This document shows, piece by piece, positions 34,613-49,489 of a stretch of DNA of 64,000 nt (its first letter is position 1; every line of letters starts with the position of its first letter). A program made the position numbers and the translations under genes. The notes under the pieces are model-generated. The model was given only the letters and a program-made list of their open reading frames with translations. It searched no databases and was not told the DNA's origin. This DNA comes from Lepas anatifera (taxonomy: Eukaryota > Arthropoda > Thecostraca > Lepadidae), in the NCBI GenBank assembly GCA_034440635.1, contig JAOTON010002110.1, forward strand, positions 1 to 64,000, given 5' to 3'.

Positions 34613-35349
34613 GTTTGGACCCCAGCGGGATTCGAACACAGGCGGCAGTAAAAGTTTGGACCTTCACGGGATTTGAACCCAGGCAGGAGTAAAAGTTTGG
34701 AGCCTGATGGGATTCGAACCCAGGCAGCAGTAAAAGCTTGGACCCTGACGGGATTCGAACACAGACAGCGCTAAATATTTGGAACCTGACAGGATTCGAA
34801 CCAGGCCAAAGTAAAAGTTTGGACCCTGACGGGATACGAACCAAGCGAGAAGTAAAAGTTTGGCCCCTGACGGGATTGGAACACACAAAGCAGTAAAAGT
34901 TTGGCCCTTGACGGGCTTCGAACCCAGGCAGCAGTAAAACTTTGGGCCCTGACGGGATTCAAACACAGCCAGCAGTAAAAGTTTGGACCCTGAAGGGATT
35001 CGAACACAGGCATCAGTAAAAGTTTGGACCTTGACGGGATTCGAACCCAGCCAGAAGTAAAAGTTTGTCCCTGACGGGATTCGAACCCAGGCAGCAGTAA
35101 AAGTTTGGACCCTGACGGGATTCGAACCCAGGCAGCAGTAAAAGTTTGGACCCTGACGGGATTCGAACGCAGGCAGCAGTAAAAGTTTGGACCCTGACGG
35201 GATTTGAACCCAGGCACAGGTAAAAATTTGGACCCTGACGGGATTCGAACACAGGGAGTAGTAAAAGTTTGGACCCTGGCGGGATTCGAACCCAGCCAGA
35301 AGTAAAAGTTTGGATCCCAGAGGGATTCGAACACAGGCAGCAGTAAAAG

Positions 35350-36760
35350 TTTGGACCTTCACGGGATTTGAACCCAGGCAGGAGTAAAAGTTTGGAGCCT
35401 GATGGGATTCGAACGCAGGCAGCGCTAAAAATTTGGAACCTGACAGGATTCGAACCAGGCTAAAGTAAAAGTTTAGACCCTGACAGGATTCGAACACAGG
35501 CAGCGCTAAAAATTTGGAACCTGACAGGATTCGAACCAGGCCAAAGTAAAAGTTTGGACCTTGACAAGATACGAACCCAGCGAGAAGTAACAGTTTGGCC
35601 CCTGACGGGATTGGAACACACGACGCAGTAAAAGTTTGGCCCCTGACGGGATTCGAACACAGGCAGCAGTAAAAGTTTGTACCTGACGGGATGCGAACCC
35701 AGGCAGCAGTAAAAGTTTGGACCCTGAAGGGATTCAAACCCAGGCAGCAGTAAATGTTTGAACCCTGACGGGATTCGGACACAAGCAGCAGTAAAAGCTT
35801 GGACCCTGACGGGATTTGAACACAGGCAGCAGTAAAAATTTGGCCCCTGACGGGATTTGAACCCAGCCAGGAGTAAAAGTTTGGACCCTAACTGGATATG
35901 AACCCAGGCAGGAGTAAAAGTTTGAACCTTCACGGGATTTGAACCCACGCAGGAGTAAAAGTTTGGACCCTGACGGGATTCGAACCCAGGCAGCAATACA
36001 GTTTAGACACTGACGGGATTCAAACACAGGCAGCAGTAAAAGTTTGGCCCCTGACGGGATTTGAACCCGGGCAGTAGTAAAAATTGGCCTCTGACGGGAT
36101 TCGAACACAGGCAGCAGTAAAAGTTTGGACCCTGACGGGATTCGAACGCAGGCAGCAGTAAAAGTTTGGACCCTGACGGGATTTGAACCCAGGCACAGGT
36201 AAAAATTTGGACCCTGACGGGATTCGAACACAGGGAGTAGTAAAAGTTTGGACCCTGGCGGGATTCGAACCCAGCCAGAAGTAAAAGTTTGGATCCCAGC
36301 GGGATTCGAACACAGGCAGCAGTAAAAGTTTGGACCTTCACGGGATTTGAACCCAGGCAGGAGTAAAAGTTTGGAGGCTGATGGGATTCGAACGCAGGCA
36401 GCGCTAAAAATTTGGAACCTGACAGGATTCGAACCAGGCTAAAGTAAAAGTTTAGACCCTGACAGGATTCGAACACAGGGAGCGCTAAAAATTTGGAACC
36501 TGACAGGATTCGAACCAGGCCAAAGTAAAAGTTTGGACCCTGACGGGATTCGAACACAGGCAGCAGTAAAAGTTTGAACCCTGACGGGATTCGAACCCAG
36601 CCAGAAGTAAAAGTTTGGACCGCAGCGGGATCCGAACATAGGCAGCAGTAAAAGTTTGGAAACTGACGGGATTCGAACCCAGGCAGCAGTAAAAGTTTGG
36701 AGCCTGAAGGGATTCGAAGGCTGACGGGATTTGAACCCAGACAGCAGTAAAAGTTTGGAC
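35350..36760. repeat. D-type higher-order block, complete copy 2
   Basis: Near-identical to the block at 4,690-6,100, with the same 980-bp spacing of CCAGGCTAAAGTAAAAG units and the same terminal CAGCGGGATCCGAAC and GAAGGCTGACGGG units. Small differences such as ACACGACGCAG for ACACGCAGCAG mark later change. It lies near the gypsy edge of array 2. Confidence 0.85.
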
Positions 36761-37319
36761 CCTGACGGGATTCGAACCCAGGCAGCAGTAAAAGTTTGGA
36801 CCCTGAAGGGATTCGAAGACATACGGGATTTGAACCCAGACAGCAGTAATTGTATGGACCCTGACGGGATTCGAACACAGGCAGCAGTAAAAGTTTGGAA
36901 CCTGACGGGATTCGAAGACATGACGGGATTTGAACCCAGCCAGCAGTAAATGTTTGGACCCTGACGGGATTCGAACACAGGCAGCAGTAAAAGTTTGGAA
37001 CCTGACGGGATTCGAACCCAGCCAGAAGTAAAAGTTTGGACCCTGACGGGATTCGAACCCAGCCAGCAGTAAAAGTTTGGACCCTGACGGGATTCGAACA
37101 CAGGCAGCAGTAAAAGTTTGGACCCTGACGGGATTCGAACACAGGCAGCAGTAAAATTTGGCCCCTGACGGGATTTGAACCCAGCCAGGAGTAAAAGTTT
37201 GGACCCTAACTGGATATGAACCCAGGCAGGAGTAAAAGTTTGAACCTTCACGGGATTTGAACCCACGCAGGAGTAAAAGTTTGGACCCTGACGGGATTCG
37301 AACCCAGGCAGCAGTAAAA

Positions 37320-37465
37320 GTTTGGAGCCTGAATGGATTCGAAGACATACGGGATTTGAACCCAGACAGCAGTAAATGTTTGGACTCTGACAGGATTCGA
37401 ACACAGGCAGCATTCAAAGTTTGGAACCTGACGGGATTCGAACCCAGCCAAAGTATAAGTTTGGA
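37320..37465. repeat. Divergent satellite block X, copy 5
   Basis: Same ordered variants, with a one-base loss in the last unit (CCAAAGTATAAG in place of CCAGAAGTATAAG). It is preceded by the GGATATGAACCC / CTTCACGGGATTTGAACCCACG units that also occur in the larger D blocks. Confidence 0.85.
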
Positions 37466-38389
37466 CCCTGACGGGATTCGAACCCAGCCAGAAGTAAAAG
37501 TTTGGACCCTGACGGTATTCGAACACAGGCAGCAGTAAAAGTTTGGCCCCTGACGGGATTCGAACACAGGCAGCAGTAAGATTTTGGCCCCTGACGGGAC
37601 TTGAACCCAGCCAGGAGTAAAATTTTGAACCCTGACTGGATTTGAACCCAGGCAGGAGTAAAAGTTTGAACCTTTACGGGATTTGATCACAGGCAGAAGT
37701 GAAAGTTTGGACCCTGACGGGATTCGAACCCAGGCAGCAGTAAAAGTTTGGACCCTGACGGGATTTGAACCCAGGCAAGAGCAAAAGGGCGGGATTCGAA
37801 CCCAGGCAGCAGCAAAAGTTTGGACCCTGACAGGATTCGAACACAGGCAGCAGTAAAAATTTGGACTCTGACCGGATTCGAACCAAGGCAGCAGTAGAAG
37901 TTTGGACCCTGACAGGATTCGAACTCAGGCAGCAGTAAAAGTTTGGACCCTGACGGGATTCGAACCCAGGCAGCAGTAAAAGTTTGTACCTGACGGGATG
38001 CGAACCCAGGCAGCAGTAAAAGTTTGGACCCTGAAGGGATTCGAACCCAGGCAGCAGTAAATGTTTGAACCCTGACGGGATTCGGACACAAGCAGCAGTT
38101 AAAGCTTGGACCCTGACGGGATTTGAACACAGGCAGCAGTAAAAATTTGGCCCCTGACGGGATTTGAACCCAGCCAGGAGTAAAAGGTTTGGACCCTAAC
38201 TGGATATGAACCCAGGCAGGAGTAAAAGTTTGAACCTTCACGGGATTTGAACCTACGCAGGAGTAAAAGTTTGGACCCTGACGGGATTCGAACCCAGGCA
38301 GCAATACAGTTTAGACACTGACGGGATTCAAACACAGGCAGCAGTAAAAGTTTGGCCCCTGACGGGATTTGAACCCGGGCAGTAGTAAA

Positions 38390-39700
38390 AAATTGGCCTC
38401 TGACGGGATTCGAACACAGGCAGCAGTAAAAGTTTGGACCCTGACGGGATTCGAACGCAGGCAGCAGTAAAAGTTTGGACCCTGACGGGATTTGAACCCA
38501 GGCACAGGTAAAAATTTGGACCCTGACGGGATTCGAACACAGGCAGTAGTAAAAGTTTGGACCCTGGCGGGATTCGAACCCAGCCAGAAGTAAAAGTTTG
38601 GATCCCAGCGGGATTCGAACACAGGCAGCAGTAAAAGTTTGGACCTTCACGGGATTTGAACCCAGGCAGGAGTAAAAGTTTGGAGGCTGATGGGATTCGA
38701 ACGCAGGCAGCGCTAAAAATTTGGAACCTGACAGGATTCGAACCAGGCTAAAGTAAAAGTTTAGACCCTGACAGGATTCGAACACAGGGAGCGCTAAAAA
38801 TTTGGAACCTGACAGGATTCGAACCAGGCCAAAGTAAAAGTTTGGACCCTGACGGGATACGAACCCAGCGAGAAGTAACAGTTTGGCCCCTGACGGGATT
38901 GGAACACAGGCAGCAGTAAAAGTTTGGCCCCTGACGGGATTTGAACTCAGCCAGGAGTAAAAGTTTGAACCCTGACTGGATTTGAACCCAGGCAGGAGTA
39001 AAAGTTTGGACCCTGACGGGATTCGAACCCAGGACGCAGTAAAAGTTTGGACCCTGACGGGATTCGAACACAGGCAGCGCTAAAAATTTGGAACCTGACA
39101 GGATTCGAACCAGGCAAAAGTAAAAGTTTGGACCCTGACGGGATTCGAACCCAGCCAGAAGTAAAAGTTTGGACCCCAGCGGGATTCGAACACAGGCAGC
39201 AATAAAAGTTTGGACCTTCACGGGATTTGAACCCAGGCAGGAGTAAAAGTTTGGAGCCTGATGGGATTCGAACCCAGGCAGCAGTAAAAGCTTGGACCCT
39301 GACGGGATTCGAACACAGACAGCGCTAAATATTTGGAACCTGACAGGATTCGAACCAGGCCAAAGTAAAAGTTTGGACGCTGACGGGATACGAACCAAGC
39401 GAGAAGTAAAAGTTTGGCCCCTGAAGGGATTGGAACCCAGCCAGGAGTAGAAGTTTGAACCCTGACTGGATTTGAACCCATGCAAGAGTAAAAGGGCAGG
39501 ATTCGAACCCAGGCAGCAGTAAAAGTTTGGACCCTGACGGGGTTCGAACACAGGCAGCAGTAAAAGTTTGAAAACTGACGGGATTCGAACCGAGGCAGCA
39601 GCAAAAGTTTGGACCCTGACAGGATTCGAACACAGGCAGCAGTAAAAATTTAGACTCTGACCGGATTCGAACCCAGGCAGCAGTAAAAGTTTGGACCCTG
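38390..39700. repeat. 1.3-kb divergent segment (D end plus T block), copy 1
   Basis: Runs from GGCCTCTGACGGG through the GGCACAGGTAAAA, CCAGGCTAAAG, GAACTCAGCCAGGAG, CAGCAATAAAAG and T-block units to GACTCTGACCGG. Almost the same sequence occurs at 60,400-61,720, about 22.0 kb further on. A more homogenised copy lies at about 46,360-47,450. It is followed by about 2 kb of uniform consensus units. Confidence 0.8.
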
Positions 39701-42700
39701 ACAGGATTCGAACTCAGGCAGAAGTAAAAGTTTGGACCCTGACGGGATTCGAACCCAGGCAGCAGTAAAAGTTTGGACCCTGACGGGATTCGAACCCAGG
39801 CAGCAGTAAAAGTTTGGACCCTGACGGGATTCGAACCCAGGCAGCAGTAAAAGTTTGGACCCTGACGGGATTCGAACCCAGGCAGCAGTAAAAGTTTGGA
39901 CCCTGACGGGATTTGAACCCAGGCAGCAGTAAAAGTTTGGACCCTGACGGGATTCGAACACAGGCAGCAGTAAAAGTTTGGACCCTGACGGGATTCGAAC
40001 CCAGGCAGCAGTAAAAGTTTGGACCCTGACGGGATTCGAACCCAGGCAGCAGTAAAAGTTTGGACCCTGACGGGATTCGAACCCAGGCAGCAGTAAAAGT
40101 TTGGACCCTGACGGGATTCGAACACAGGCAGCAGTAAAAGTTTGGACCCTGACGGGATTCGAACCCAGGCAGCAGTAAAAGTTTGGACCCTGACGGGATT
40201 CGAACACAGGCAGCAGTAAAAGTTTGGACCCTGACGGGATTCGAACCCAGGCAGCAGTAAAAGTTTGGACCCTGACGGGATTTGAACCCAGGCAGCAGTA
40301 AAAGTTTGGACCCTGACGGGATTCGAACACAGGCAGCAGTAAAAGTTTGGACCCTGACGGGATTTGAACCCAGGCAGCAGTAAAAGTTTGGACCCTGACG
40401 GGATTCGAACCCAGGCAGCAGTAAAAGTTTGGACCCTGACGGGATTCGAACCCAGGCAGCAGTAAAAGTTTGGACCCTGACGGGATTCGAACCCAGGCAG
40501 CAGTAAAAGTTTGGACCCTGACGGGATTCGAACACAGGCAGCAGTAAAAGTTTGGACCCTGACGGGATTCGAACCCAGGCAGCAGTAAAAGTTTGGACCC
40601 TGACGGGATTCGAACACAGGCAGCAGTAAAAGTTTGGACCCTGACGGGATTTGAACCCAGGCAGCAGTAAAAGTTTGGACCCTGACGGGATTCGAACCCA
40701 GGCAGCAGTAAAAGTTTGGACCCTGACGGGATTCGAACCCAGGCAGCAGTAAAAGTTTGGACCCTGACGGGATTCGAACCCAGGCAGCAGTAAAAGTTTG
40801 GACCCTGACGGGATTCGAACACAGGCAGCAGTAAAAGTTTGGCCCCTGACGGGATTTGAACCCAGGCAGCAGTAAAAGTTTGGACCCTGACGGGATTCGA
40901 ACCCAGGCAGCAGTAAAAGTTTGGACCCTGACGGGATTCGAACCCAGGCAGCAGTAAAAGTTTGGACCCTGACGGGATTCGAACACAGGCAGCAGTAAAA
41001 GTTTGGACCCTGACGGGATTCGAACCCAGGCAGCAGTAAAAGTTTGGACCCTGACGGGATTCGAACCCAGGCAGCAGTAAAAGTTTGGACCCTGACGGGA
41101 TTCGAACCCAGGCAGCAGTAAAAGTTTGGACCCTGACGGGATTCGAACACAGGCAGCAGTAAAAGTTTGGACCCTGACGGGATTCGAACCCAGGCAGAAG
41201 TAAAAGTTTGGACCCTGACGGGATTCGAACCCAGCCAGAAGTAAAAGTTTGGACCCTGACGGGATTCGAACACAGGCAGCAGTAAAAGTTTGGACCCTGA
41301 CGGGATTCGAACCCAGGCAGCAGTAAAAGTTTGAACCCTGACGGGATTCGAACCCAGGCAGCAGTAAAAGTTTGGACCCTGACGGGATTCGAACACAGGC
41401 AGCAGTAAAAGTTTGGACCCTGACGGGATTCGAACCCAGGCAGCAGTAAAAGTTTGGACCCTGACGGGATTTGAACCCAGGCAGCAGGTAAAAGTTTGGA
41501 CCCTGACGGGATTCGAACACAGGCAGCAGTAAAAGTTTGGACCCTGACGGGATTCGAACCCAGGCAGCAGTAAAAGTTTGGACCCTGACGGGATTCGAAC
41601 ACAGGCAGCAGTAAAAGTTTGGACCCTGACGGGATTTGAACCCAGGCAGCAGTAAAAGTTTGGACCCTGACGGGATTCGAACACAGGCAGCAGTAAAAGT
41701 TTGGAACCTGACAGGATTCGAACCAGGCTAAAGTAAAAGTTTGGACCCTGACGGGATTCGAACACAGGCAGCAGTAAAAGTTTGGAACCTGACGGGATTC
41801 GAACCCAGGCCAAAGTAAAAGTTTGGACCCTTGACGAGATACGAACCCAGCGAGAAGTAAAAGTTTGGCCCCTGACGGGATTGGAACACAGGCAGCAGTA
41901 AAAGTTTGGACCCTGACGGGATTCGAACACAGGCAGCAGTAAAAGTTTGTACCTGACGGGATTCGAACCCAGGCAGCAGTAAAAGTTTGGACCCTGACGG
42001 GATTCGAACCCAGGCAGCAGTAAAGTTTGAACCCTGACGGGATTCGAACACAGGCAGCAGTAAAAGTTTGGACCCTGACGGGATTTGAACACAGGCAGCA
42101 GTAAAAGTTTGGACCCTGACGGGATTTGAACCCAGGCAGCAGTAAAAGTTTGGACCCTGACGGGATTCGAACCCAGGCAGCAGTAAAAGTTTGGACCCTG
42201 ACGGGATTCGAACCCAGGCAGCAGTAAAAGTTTGGACCCTGACGGGATTCGAACACAGGCAGCAGTAAAAGTTTGGACCCTGACGGGATTTGAACCCAGG
42301 CAGCAGTAAAAGTTTGGACCCTGACGGGATTCGAACACAGGCAGCAGTAAAAGTTTGGACCCTGACGGGATTCGAACCCAGGCAGCAGTAAAAGTTTGGA
42401 CCCTGACGGGATTTGAACCCAGGCAGCAGGTAAAAGTTTGGACCCTGACGGGATTCGAACACAGGCAGTAGTAAAAGTTTGGACCCTGACGGGATTCGAA
42501 CCCAGCCAGAAGTAAAAGTTTGGATCCCAGACGGGATTCGAACACAGGCAGCAGTAAAAGTTTGGACCTTCACGGGATTTGAACCCAGGCAGGAGTAAAA
42601 GTTTGGAGCCTGATGGGATTCGAACGCAGGCAGCGCTAAAAATTTGGAACCTGACAGGATTCGAACCAGGCTAAAGTAAAAGTTTAGACCCTGACAGGAT

Positions 42701-44275
42701 TCGAACACAGGCAGCGCTAAAAATTTGGAACCTGACAGGATTCGAACCAGGCCAAAGTAAAAGTTTGGACCCTGACGGGATTCGAACACAGGCAGCAGTA
42801 AAAGTTTGAACCCTGACGGGATTCGAACCCAGCCAGCAGTAAAAGTTTGGACCCTCAGCGGGATTCGAACATAGGCAGCAGTAAAAGTTTGGACCCTGAC
42901 GGGATTCGAACCCAGGCAGCAGTAAAAGTTTGGACCCTGACGGGATTCGAAGGCTGACGGTTTTGAACCCAGGCAGCAGTAAAAGTTTGGACCCTGACGG
43001 GATTCGAACCCAGGCAGCAGTAAAAGTTTGGACCCTGACGGGATTCGAACACATAGGATTTGAACCAGCAGCAGTAAATGTTTGGACCCTGACAGGATTC
43101 GAACACAGGCAGCAGTAAAAGTTTGGACCCTGACGGGATTCGAACCCAGGCAGCAGTAAAAGTTTGGACCCTGACGGGATTCGAACCCAGGCCAGCAGTA
43201 AAAGTTTGGACCCTGACGGGATTCGAACACAGGCAGCGCTAAAAGTTTGGAACCCTGACGGGATTCGAACCCAGGCAGCAGTAAAAGTTTGGACCCTGAC
43301 GGGATTCGAACCCAGGCAGAAGTAAAAGTTTGGACCCTGACGGGATTGGAACACAGGCAGCAGTAAAAGTTTGGACCCTTGACGGGATTCGAACCCAGGC
43401 AGCAGTAAAAGTTTGGACCCTGACGGGATTCGAACCACAGGCAGCAGTAAAAGTTTGGACCCTGACGGGATTCGAACACAGGCAGCAGTAAAAGTTTGGA
43501 CCCTGACGGGATTTGAACCCAGGCAGCAGTAAAAGTTTGGACCCTGACGGGATTCGAACCCAGGCAGCAGTAAAAGTTTGGACCCTGACGGGATTCGAAC
43601 ACAGGCAGCAGTAAAAGTTTGGACCCTGACGGGATTCGAACCCAGGCAGCAGTAAAAGTTTGGACCCTGACGGGATTCGAACCCAGGCAGCAGTAAAAGT
43701 TTGGACCCTGACGGGATTCGAACCCAGGCAGCAGTAAAAGTTTGGAACCCTGACGGGATTCGAACCCAGGCAGCAGTAAAAGTTTGGACCCTGACGGGAT
43801 TCGAACACAGGCAGCAGTAAAAGTTTGGACCCTGACGGGATTCGAACACAGGCAGCAGTAAAAGTTTGGAACCTGACGGGATTCGAACCAGGCCAAAGTA
43901 AAAGTTTGGACCCTGACGGGATTCGAACCCAGGCAGAAGTAAAAGTTTGGACCCTGACGGGATTGGAACACAGGCAGCAGTAAAAGTTTGGACCCTGACG
44001 GGATTCGAACCCAGGCAGCAGTAAAAGTTTGGACCCTGACGGGATTCGAACACAGGCAGCAGTAAAAGTTTGGACCCTGACGGGATTCGAACACAGGCAG
44101 CAGTAAAAGTTTGGCCCCTGACGGGATTTGAACCCAGCCAGCAGTAAAAGTTTGGACCCTAACTGGATTTGAACCCAGGCAGGAGTAAAAGTTTGAACCT
44201 TCACGGGATTTGAACCCAGGCAGGAGTAAAAGTTTGGACCCTGACGGGATTCGAACCCAGGCAGCAGTAAAAGTT

Positions 44276-44415
44276 TGGAGCCTGAATGGATTCGAAGACA
44301 TACGGGATTTGAACCCAGACAGCAGTAAATGTTTGGACTCTGACAGGATTCGAACACAGGCAGCATTCAAAGTTTGGAACCTGACGGGATTCGAACCCAG
44401 CCAGAAGTATAAGTT
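44276..44415. repeat. Divergent satellite block X, copy 6
   Basis: Same ordered variants as the copies at 34,477 and 37,320, including GCATTCAAAG and CCAGAAGTATAAG. It is followed by CAGTAAGATTTTGGCCCC and ACGGGACTTGAACCC units, also found after copy 5, so the duplicated segment is longer than block X itself (at least to about 44,790). Confidence 0.85.
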
Positions 44416-46359
44416 TGGACCCTGACGGGATTCGAACCCAGCCAGAAGTAAAAGTTTGGACCCTGACGGGATTCGAACACAGGCAGCAGTAAAAGTTTGG
44501 ACCCTGACGGGATTCGAACACAGGCAGCAGTAAGATTTTGGCCCCTGACGGGACTTGAACCCAGCCAGGAGTAAAATTTTGAACCCTGACTGGATTTGAA
44601 CCCAGGCAGGAGTAAAAGTTTGAACCTTTACGGGATTTGATCACAGGCAGAAGTGAAAGTTTGGACCCTGACGGGATTCGAACCCAGGCAGCAGTAAAAG
44701 TTTGGACCCTGACGGGATTTGAACCCAGGCAAGAGCAAAAGTGGCGGGATTCGAACCCAGGCAGCAGCAAAAGTTTGGACCCTGACAGGATTCGAACACA
44801 GGCAGCAGTAAAAATTTGGACCCTGACGGGATTCGAACCCAGGCAGCAGTAGAAGTTTGGACCCTGACGGGATTCGAACCCAGGCAGCAGTAAAAGTTTG
44901 GACCCTGACGGGATTCGAACCCAGGCAGCAGTAAAAGTTTGAACCTGACGGGATTCGAACCCAGGCAGCAGTAAAAGTTTGGACCCTGACGGGATTCGAA
45001 CCCAGGCAGCAGTAAAAGTTTGAACCCTGACGGGATTTGAACCCAGGCAGCAGTAAAAGTTTGGACCCTGACGGGATTCGAACCCAGGCAGCAGTAAAAG
45101 TTTGGACCCTGACGGGATTCGAACACAGGCAGCAGTAAAAGTTTGGACCCTGACGGGATTCGAACACAGGCAAGTAAAAGTTTGGACCCTGACGGGATTC
45201 GAACCCAGCCAGGAGTAAAAGTTTGGACCCTGACGGGATTCGAACCCAGGCAGCAGTAAAAGTTTGGACCTTGACGGGATTTGAACCCAGGCAGCAGTAA
45301 AAGTTTGGACCCTGACGGGATTCGAACCCAGGCAGCAGTAAAAGTTTGGACCCTGACGGGATTCGAACACAGGCAGCAGTAAAAGTTTGGAACCTGACGG
45401 GATTCGAACCCAGGCAAAGTAAAAGTTTGGACCCTGACGGGATTCGAACCCAGCCAGAAGTAAAAGTTTGGACCCTGACGGGATTCGAACACAGGCAGCA
45501 GTAAAAGTTTGGACCCTGACGGGATTCGAACCCAGGCAGCAGTAAAAGTTTGGACCCTGACGGGATTCGAACCCAGGCAGCAGTAAAAGTTTGAACCCTG
45601 ACGGGATTTGAACCCAGGCAGCAGTAAAAGTTTGAACCCTTACGGGATTTGAACACAGGCAGAAGTGAAAGTTTGGACCCTGACGGGATTCGAACCCAGG
45701 CAGCAGTAAAAGTTTGGACCCTGACGGGATTTGAACCCAGGCAAGAGCAAAAGTTTGGCGGGATTCGAACCCAGGCAGCAGCAAAAGTTTGGACCCTGAC
45801 AGGATTCGAACACAGGCAGCAGTAAAAGTTTGGACTCTGACGGGATTCGAACCAAGGCAGCAGTAGAAGTTTGGACCCTGACAGGATTCGAACTCAGGCA
45901 GCAGTAAAAGTTTGGACCCTGACGGGATTCGAACCCAGGCAGCAGTAAAAGTTTGTACCTGACGGGATGCGAACCCAGGCAGCAGTAAAAGTTTGGACCC
46001 TGAAGGGATTCGAACCCAGGCAGCAGTAAATGTTTGAACCCTGACGGGATTCGGACACAAGCAGCAGTAAAAGCTTTGACCCTGACGGGATTTGAACACA
46101 GGCAGCAGTAAAAATTTGGCCCCTGACGGGATTTGAACCCAGCCAGGAGTAAAAGTTTGGACCCTAACTGGATATGAACCCAGGCAGGAGTAAAAGTTTG
46201 AACCTTCACGGGATTTGAACCCACGCAGGAGTAAAAGTTTGGACCCTGACGGGATTCGAACCCAGGCAGCAATACAGTTTAGACACTGACGGGATTCAAA
46301 CACAGGCAGCAGTAAAAGTTTGGCCCCTGACGGGATTTGAACCCGGGCAGTAGTAAAAA

Positions 46360-47450
46360 TTTGGCCTCTGACGGGATTCGAACACAGGCAGCAGTAAAAG
46401 TTTGGACCCTGACGGGATTCGAACGCAGGCAGCAGTAAAAGTTTGGACCCTGACGGGATTTGAACCCAGGCAGCAGGTAAAAGTTTGGACCCTGACGGGA
46501 TTCGAACACAGGCAGTAGTAAAAGTTTGGACCCTGGCGGGATTCGAACCCAGCCAGAAGTAAAAGTTTGGATCCCAGACGGGATTCGAACACAGGCAGCA
46601 GTAAAAGTTTGGACCTTCACGGGATTTGAACCCAGGCAGGAGTAAAAGTTTGGAGGCTGATGGGATTCGAACGCAGGCAGCGCTAAAAATTTGGAACCTG
46701 ACAGGATTCGAACCAGGCAAAAGTAAAAGTTTAGACCCTGACAGGATTCGAACACAGGCAGCGCTAAAAATTTGGAACCTGACAGGATTCGAACCAGGCC
46801 AAAGTAAAAGTTTGGACCCTGACGGGATTCGAACCCAGGCAGAAGTAACAGTTTGGCCCCTGACGGGATTCGAACACAGGCAGCAGTAAAAGTTTGGCCC
46901 CTGACGGGATTTGAACCCAGCCAGCAGTAAAAGTTTGAACCCTGACGGGATTTGAACCCAGGCAGGAGTAAAAGTTTGGACCCTGACGGGATTCGAACCC
47001 AGGCAGCAGTAAAAGTTTGGACCCTGACGGGATTCGAACACAGGCAGCGCTAAAAATTTGGAACCTGACAGGATTCGAACCAGGCAAAAGTAAAAGTTTG
47101 GACCCTGACGGGATTCGAACCCAGCCAGAAGTAAAAGTTTGGACCCTGACGGGATTCGAACACAGGCAGCAGTAAAAGTTTGGACCTTCACGGGATTTGA
47201 ACCCAGGCAGGAGTAAAAGTTTGGAGCCTGATGGGATTCGAACCCAGGCAGCAGTAAAAGTTTGGACCCTGACGGGATTCGAACACAGACAGCGCTAAAT
47301 ATTTGGAACCTGACAGGATTCGAACCAGGCCAAAGTAAAAGTTTGGACCCTGACGGGATACGAACCCAGGCGAGAAGTAAAAGTTTGGCCCCTGACGGGA
47401 TTGGAACCCAGCCAGGAGTAAAAGTTTGAACCCTGACTGGATTTGAACCC
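46360..47450. repeat. 1.3-kb divergent segment, homogenised copy 2
   Basis: Same order of landmarks as 38,390-39,700 (CCAGGCAAAAG, AGCGCTAAAAATTTGG, GCGCTAAATATTTGG, GATACGAACCC, GATTGGAACCC). Many units have reverted to the consensus, for example CCAGGCGAGAAG and TTGAACCCTGACGGG. This pattern suggests gene conversion by neighbouring consensus units after duplication. Confidence 0.7.
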
Positions 47451-49489
47451 AGGCAGCAGTAAAAGTTTGGACCCTGACGGGATTCGAACCCAGGCAGCAG
47501 TAAAAGTTTGGACCCTGACGGGATTCGAACACAGGCAGCAGTAAAAGTTTGGAAACTGACGGGATTCGAACCCAGGCAGCAGTAAAAGTTTGGACCCTGA
47601 CGGGATTCGAACACAGGCAGCAGTAAAAGTTTAGACCCTGACGGGATTCGAACCCAGGCAGCAGTAAAAGTTTGGACCCTGACGGGATTCGAACCCAGGC
47701 AGCAGTAAAAGTTTGGACCCTGACGGGATTCGAACCCAGGCAGCAGTAAAAGTTTGGACCCTGACGGGATTCGAACCCAGGCAGCAGTAAAAGTTTGGAC
47801 CCTGACGGGATTCGAACCCAGGCAGCAGTAAAAGTTTGGACCCTGACGGGATTCGAACCCAGGCAGCAGTAAAAGTTTGGCCTCTGACGGGATTCGAACA
47901 CAGGCAGCAGTAAAAGTTTGGACCCTGACGGGATTCGAACCCAGGCAGCAGTAAAAGTTTGGACCCTGACGGGATTTGAACCCAGGCAGGAGTAAAAGTT
48001 TTTGGACCCTGACGGGATTCGAACCCAGGCAGCAGTAAAAGTTTGGACCCTGACAGGATTCGAACACAGGCAGCAGTAAAAGTTTGGACCCTGACGGGAT
48101 TCGAACCCAGGCAGCAGTAGAAGTTTGGACCCTGACGGGATTCGAACACAGGCAGCAGTAAAAGTTTGGACCCTGACGGGATTCGAACCCAGGCAGCAGT
48201 AAAAGTTTGACCCTGACGGGATTTGAACCCAGGCAGCAGTAAAAGTTTGGACCCTGACGGGATTCGAACACAGGCAGCAGTAAAATTTGGACCCTGACGG
48301 GATTTGAACCCAGGCAGGAGTAAAAGTTTGAACCCTTACGGGATACGAACCAAGCGAGAAGTAAAAGTTTGGCCCCTGACAGGATTTGGAACACAGGCAG
48401 CAGTAAAAGTTTGGCCCTTGACGGGATTCGAACCCAGGCAGCAGTAAAAGTTTGGACCCTGACGGGATTCGAACACAGGCAGCAGTAAAAGTTTGGACCC
48501 TGATGGGATTCGAACCCAGGCAGCAGTAAATTTTGGAACCTGACAGGATTCGAACCAGGCCAAAGTAAAAGTTTGGACCCTGACGGGATACGAACCCAGC
48601 GAGAAGTAACAGTTTGGACCCTGACGGGATTCGAACACAGGCAGCAGTAAAAGTTTGGACCTTCACGGGATTTGAACCCAGGCAGGAGTAAAAGTTTGGA
48701 CCCTGATGGGATTCGAACCCAGGCAGCAGTAAAAGTTTGGACCCTGACGGGATTCGAACACAGGCAGCAGTAAAAGTATAGAACCTGACGGGATTCGAAG
48801 ACTGAAGGGATTTGAACCCAGGCAGCAGCAAACGTTTGGACCCTGACGGGATTTGAACCCAGGCAGCAGGTTAAAGTTTGGACCCTGACGGGATTCGAAC
48901 ACAGGCAGCAGTAAAAGTTTGGCCCCTGACGGGATTCGAACCCAGGCAGCAGTAAAAGTTTGGACCCTGACGGGATTCGAACCCAGGCAGCAGTAAAAGT
49001 TTGGACCCTGACGGGATTCGAACACAGGCAGCGCTAAAAATTTGGAACCTGACGGGATTCGAACCAGGCCAAAGTAAAAGTTTGGACCCTGACGGGATTC
49101 GAACCCAGCCAGAAGTTACAGTTTGGCCCCTGACGGGATTGGAACACAGGCAGCAGTAAAAGTTTGGACCCTGACGGGATTCGAACCCAGGCAGCAGTAA
49201 ATGTTTGAACCCTGACGGGATTCGGACAAAGGCAGCAGTAAAAGTTTGGACCCTGACGGGATTCGAACACAGGCAGCAGTAAAAGTTTGGACCCTGACGG
49301 GATTCGAACGCAGGCAGCAGTAAAAGTTTGGACCCTGACGGGATTTGAACCCAGGCACAGGTAAAAATTTGGACCCTGACGGGATTCGAACACAGGCAGT
49401 AGTAAAAGTTTGGACCCTGGCGGGATTCGAACCCAGCCAGAAGTAAAAGTTTGGATCCCAGACGGGATTCGAACACAGGCAGCAGTAAA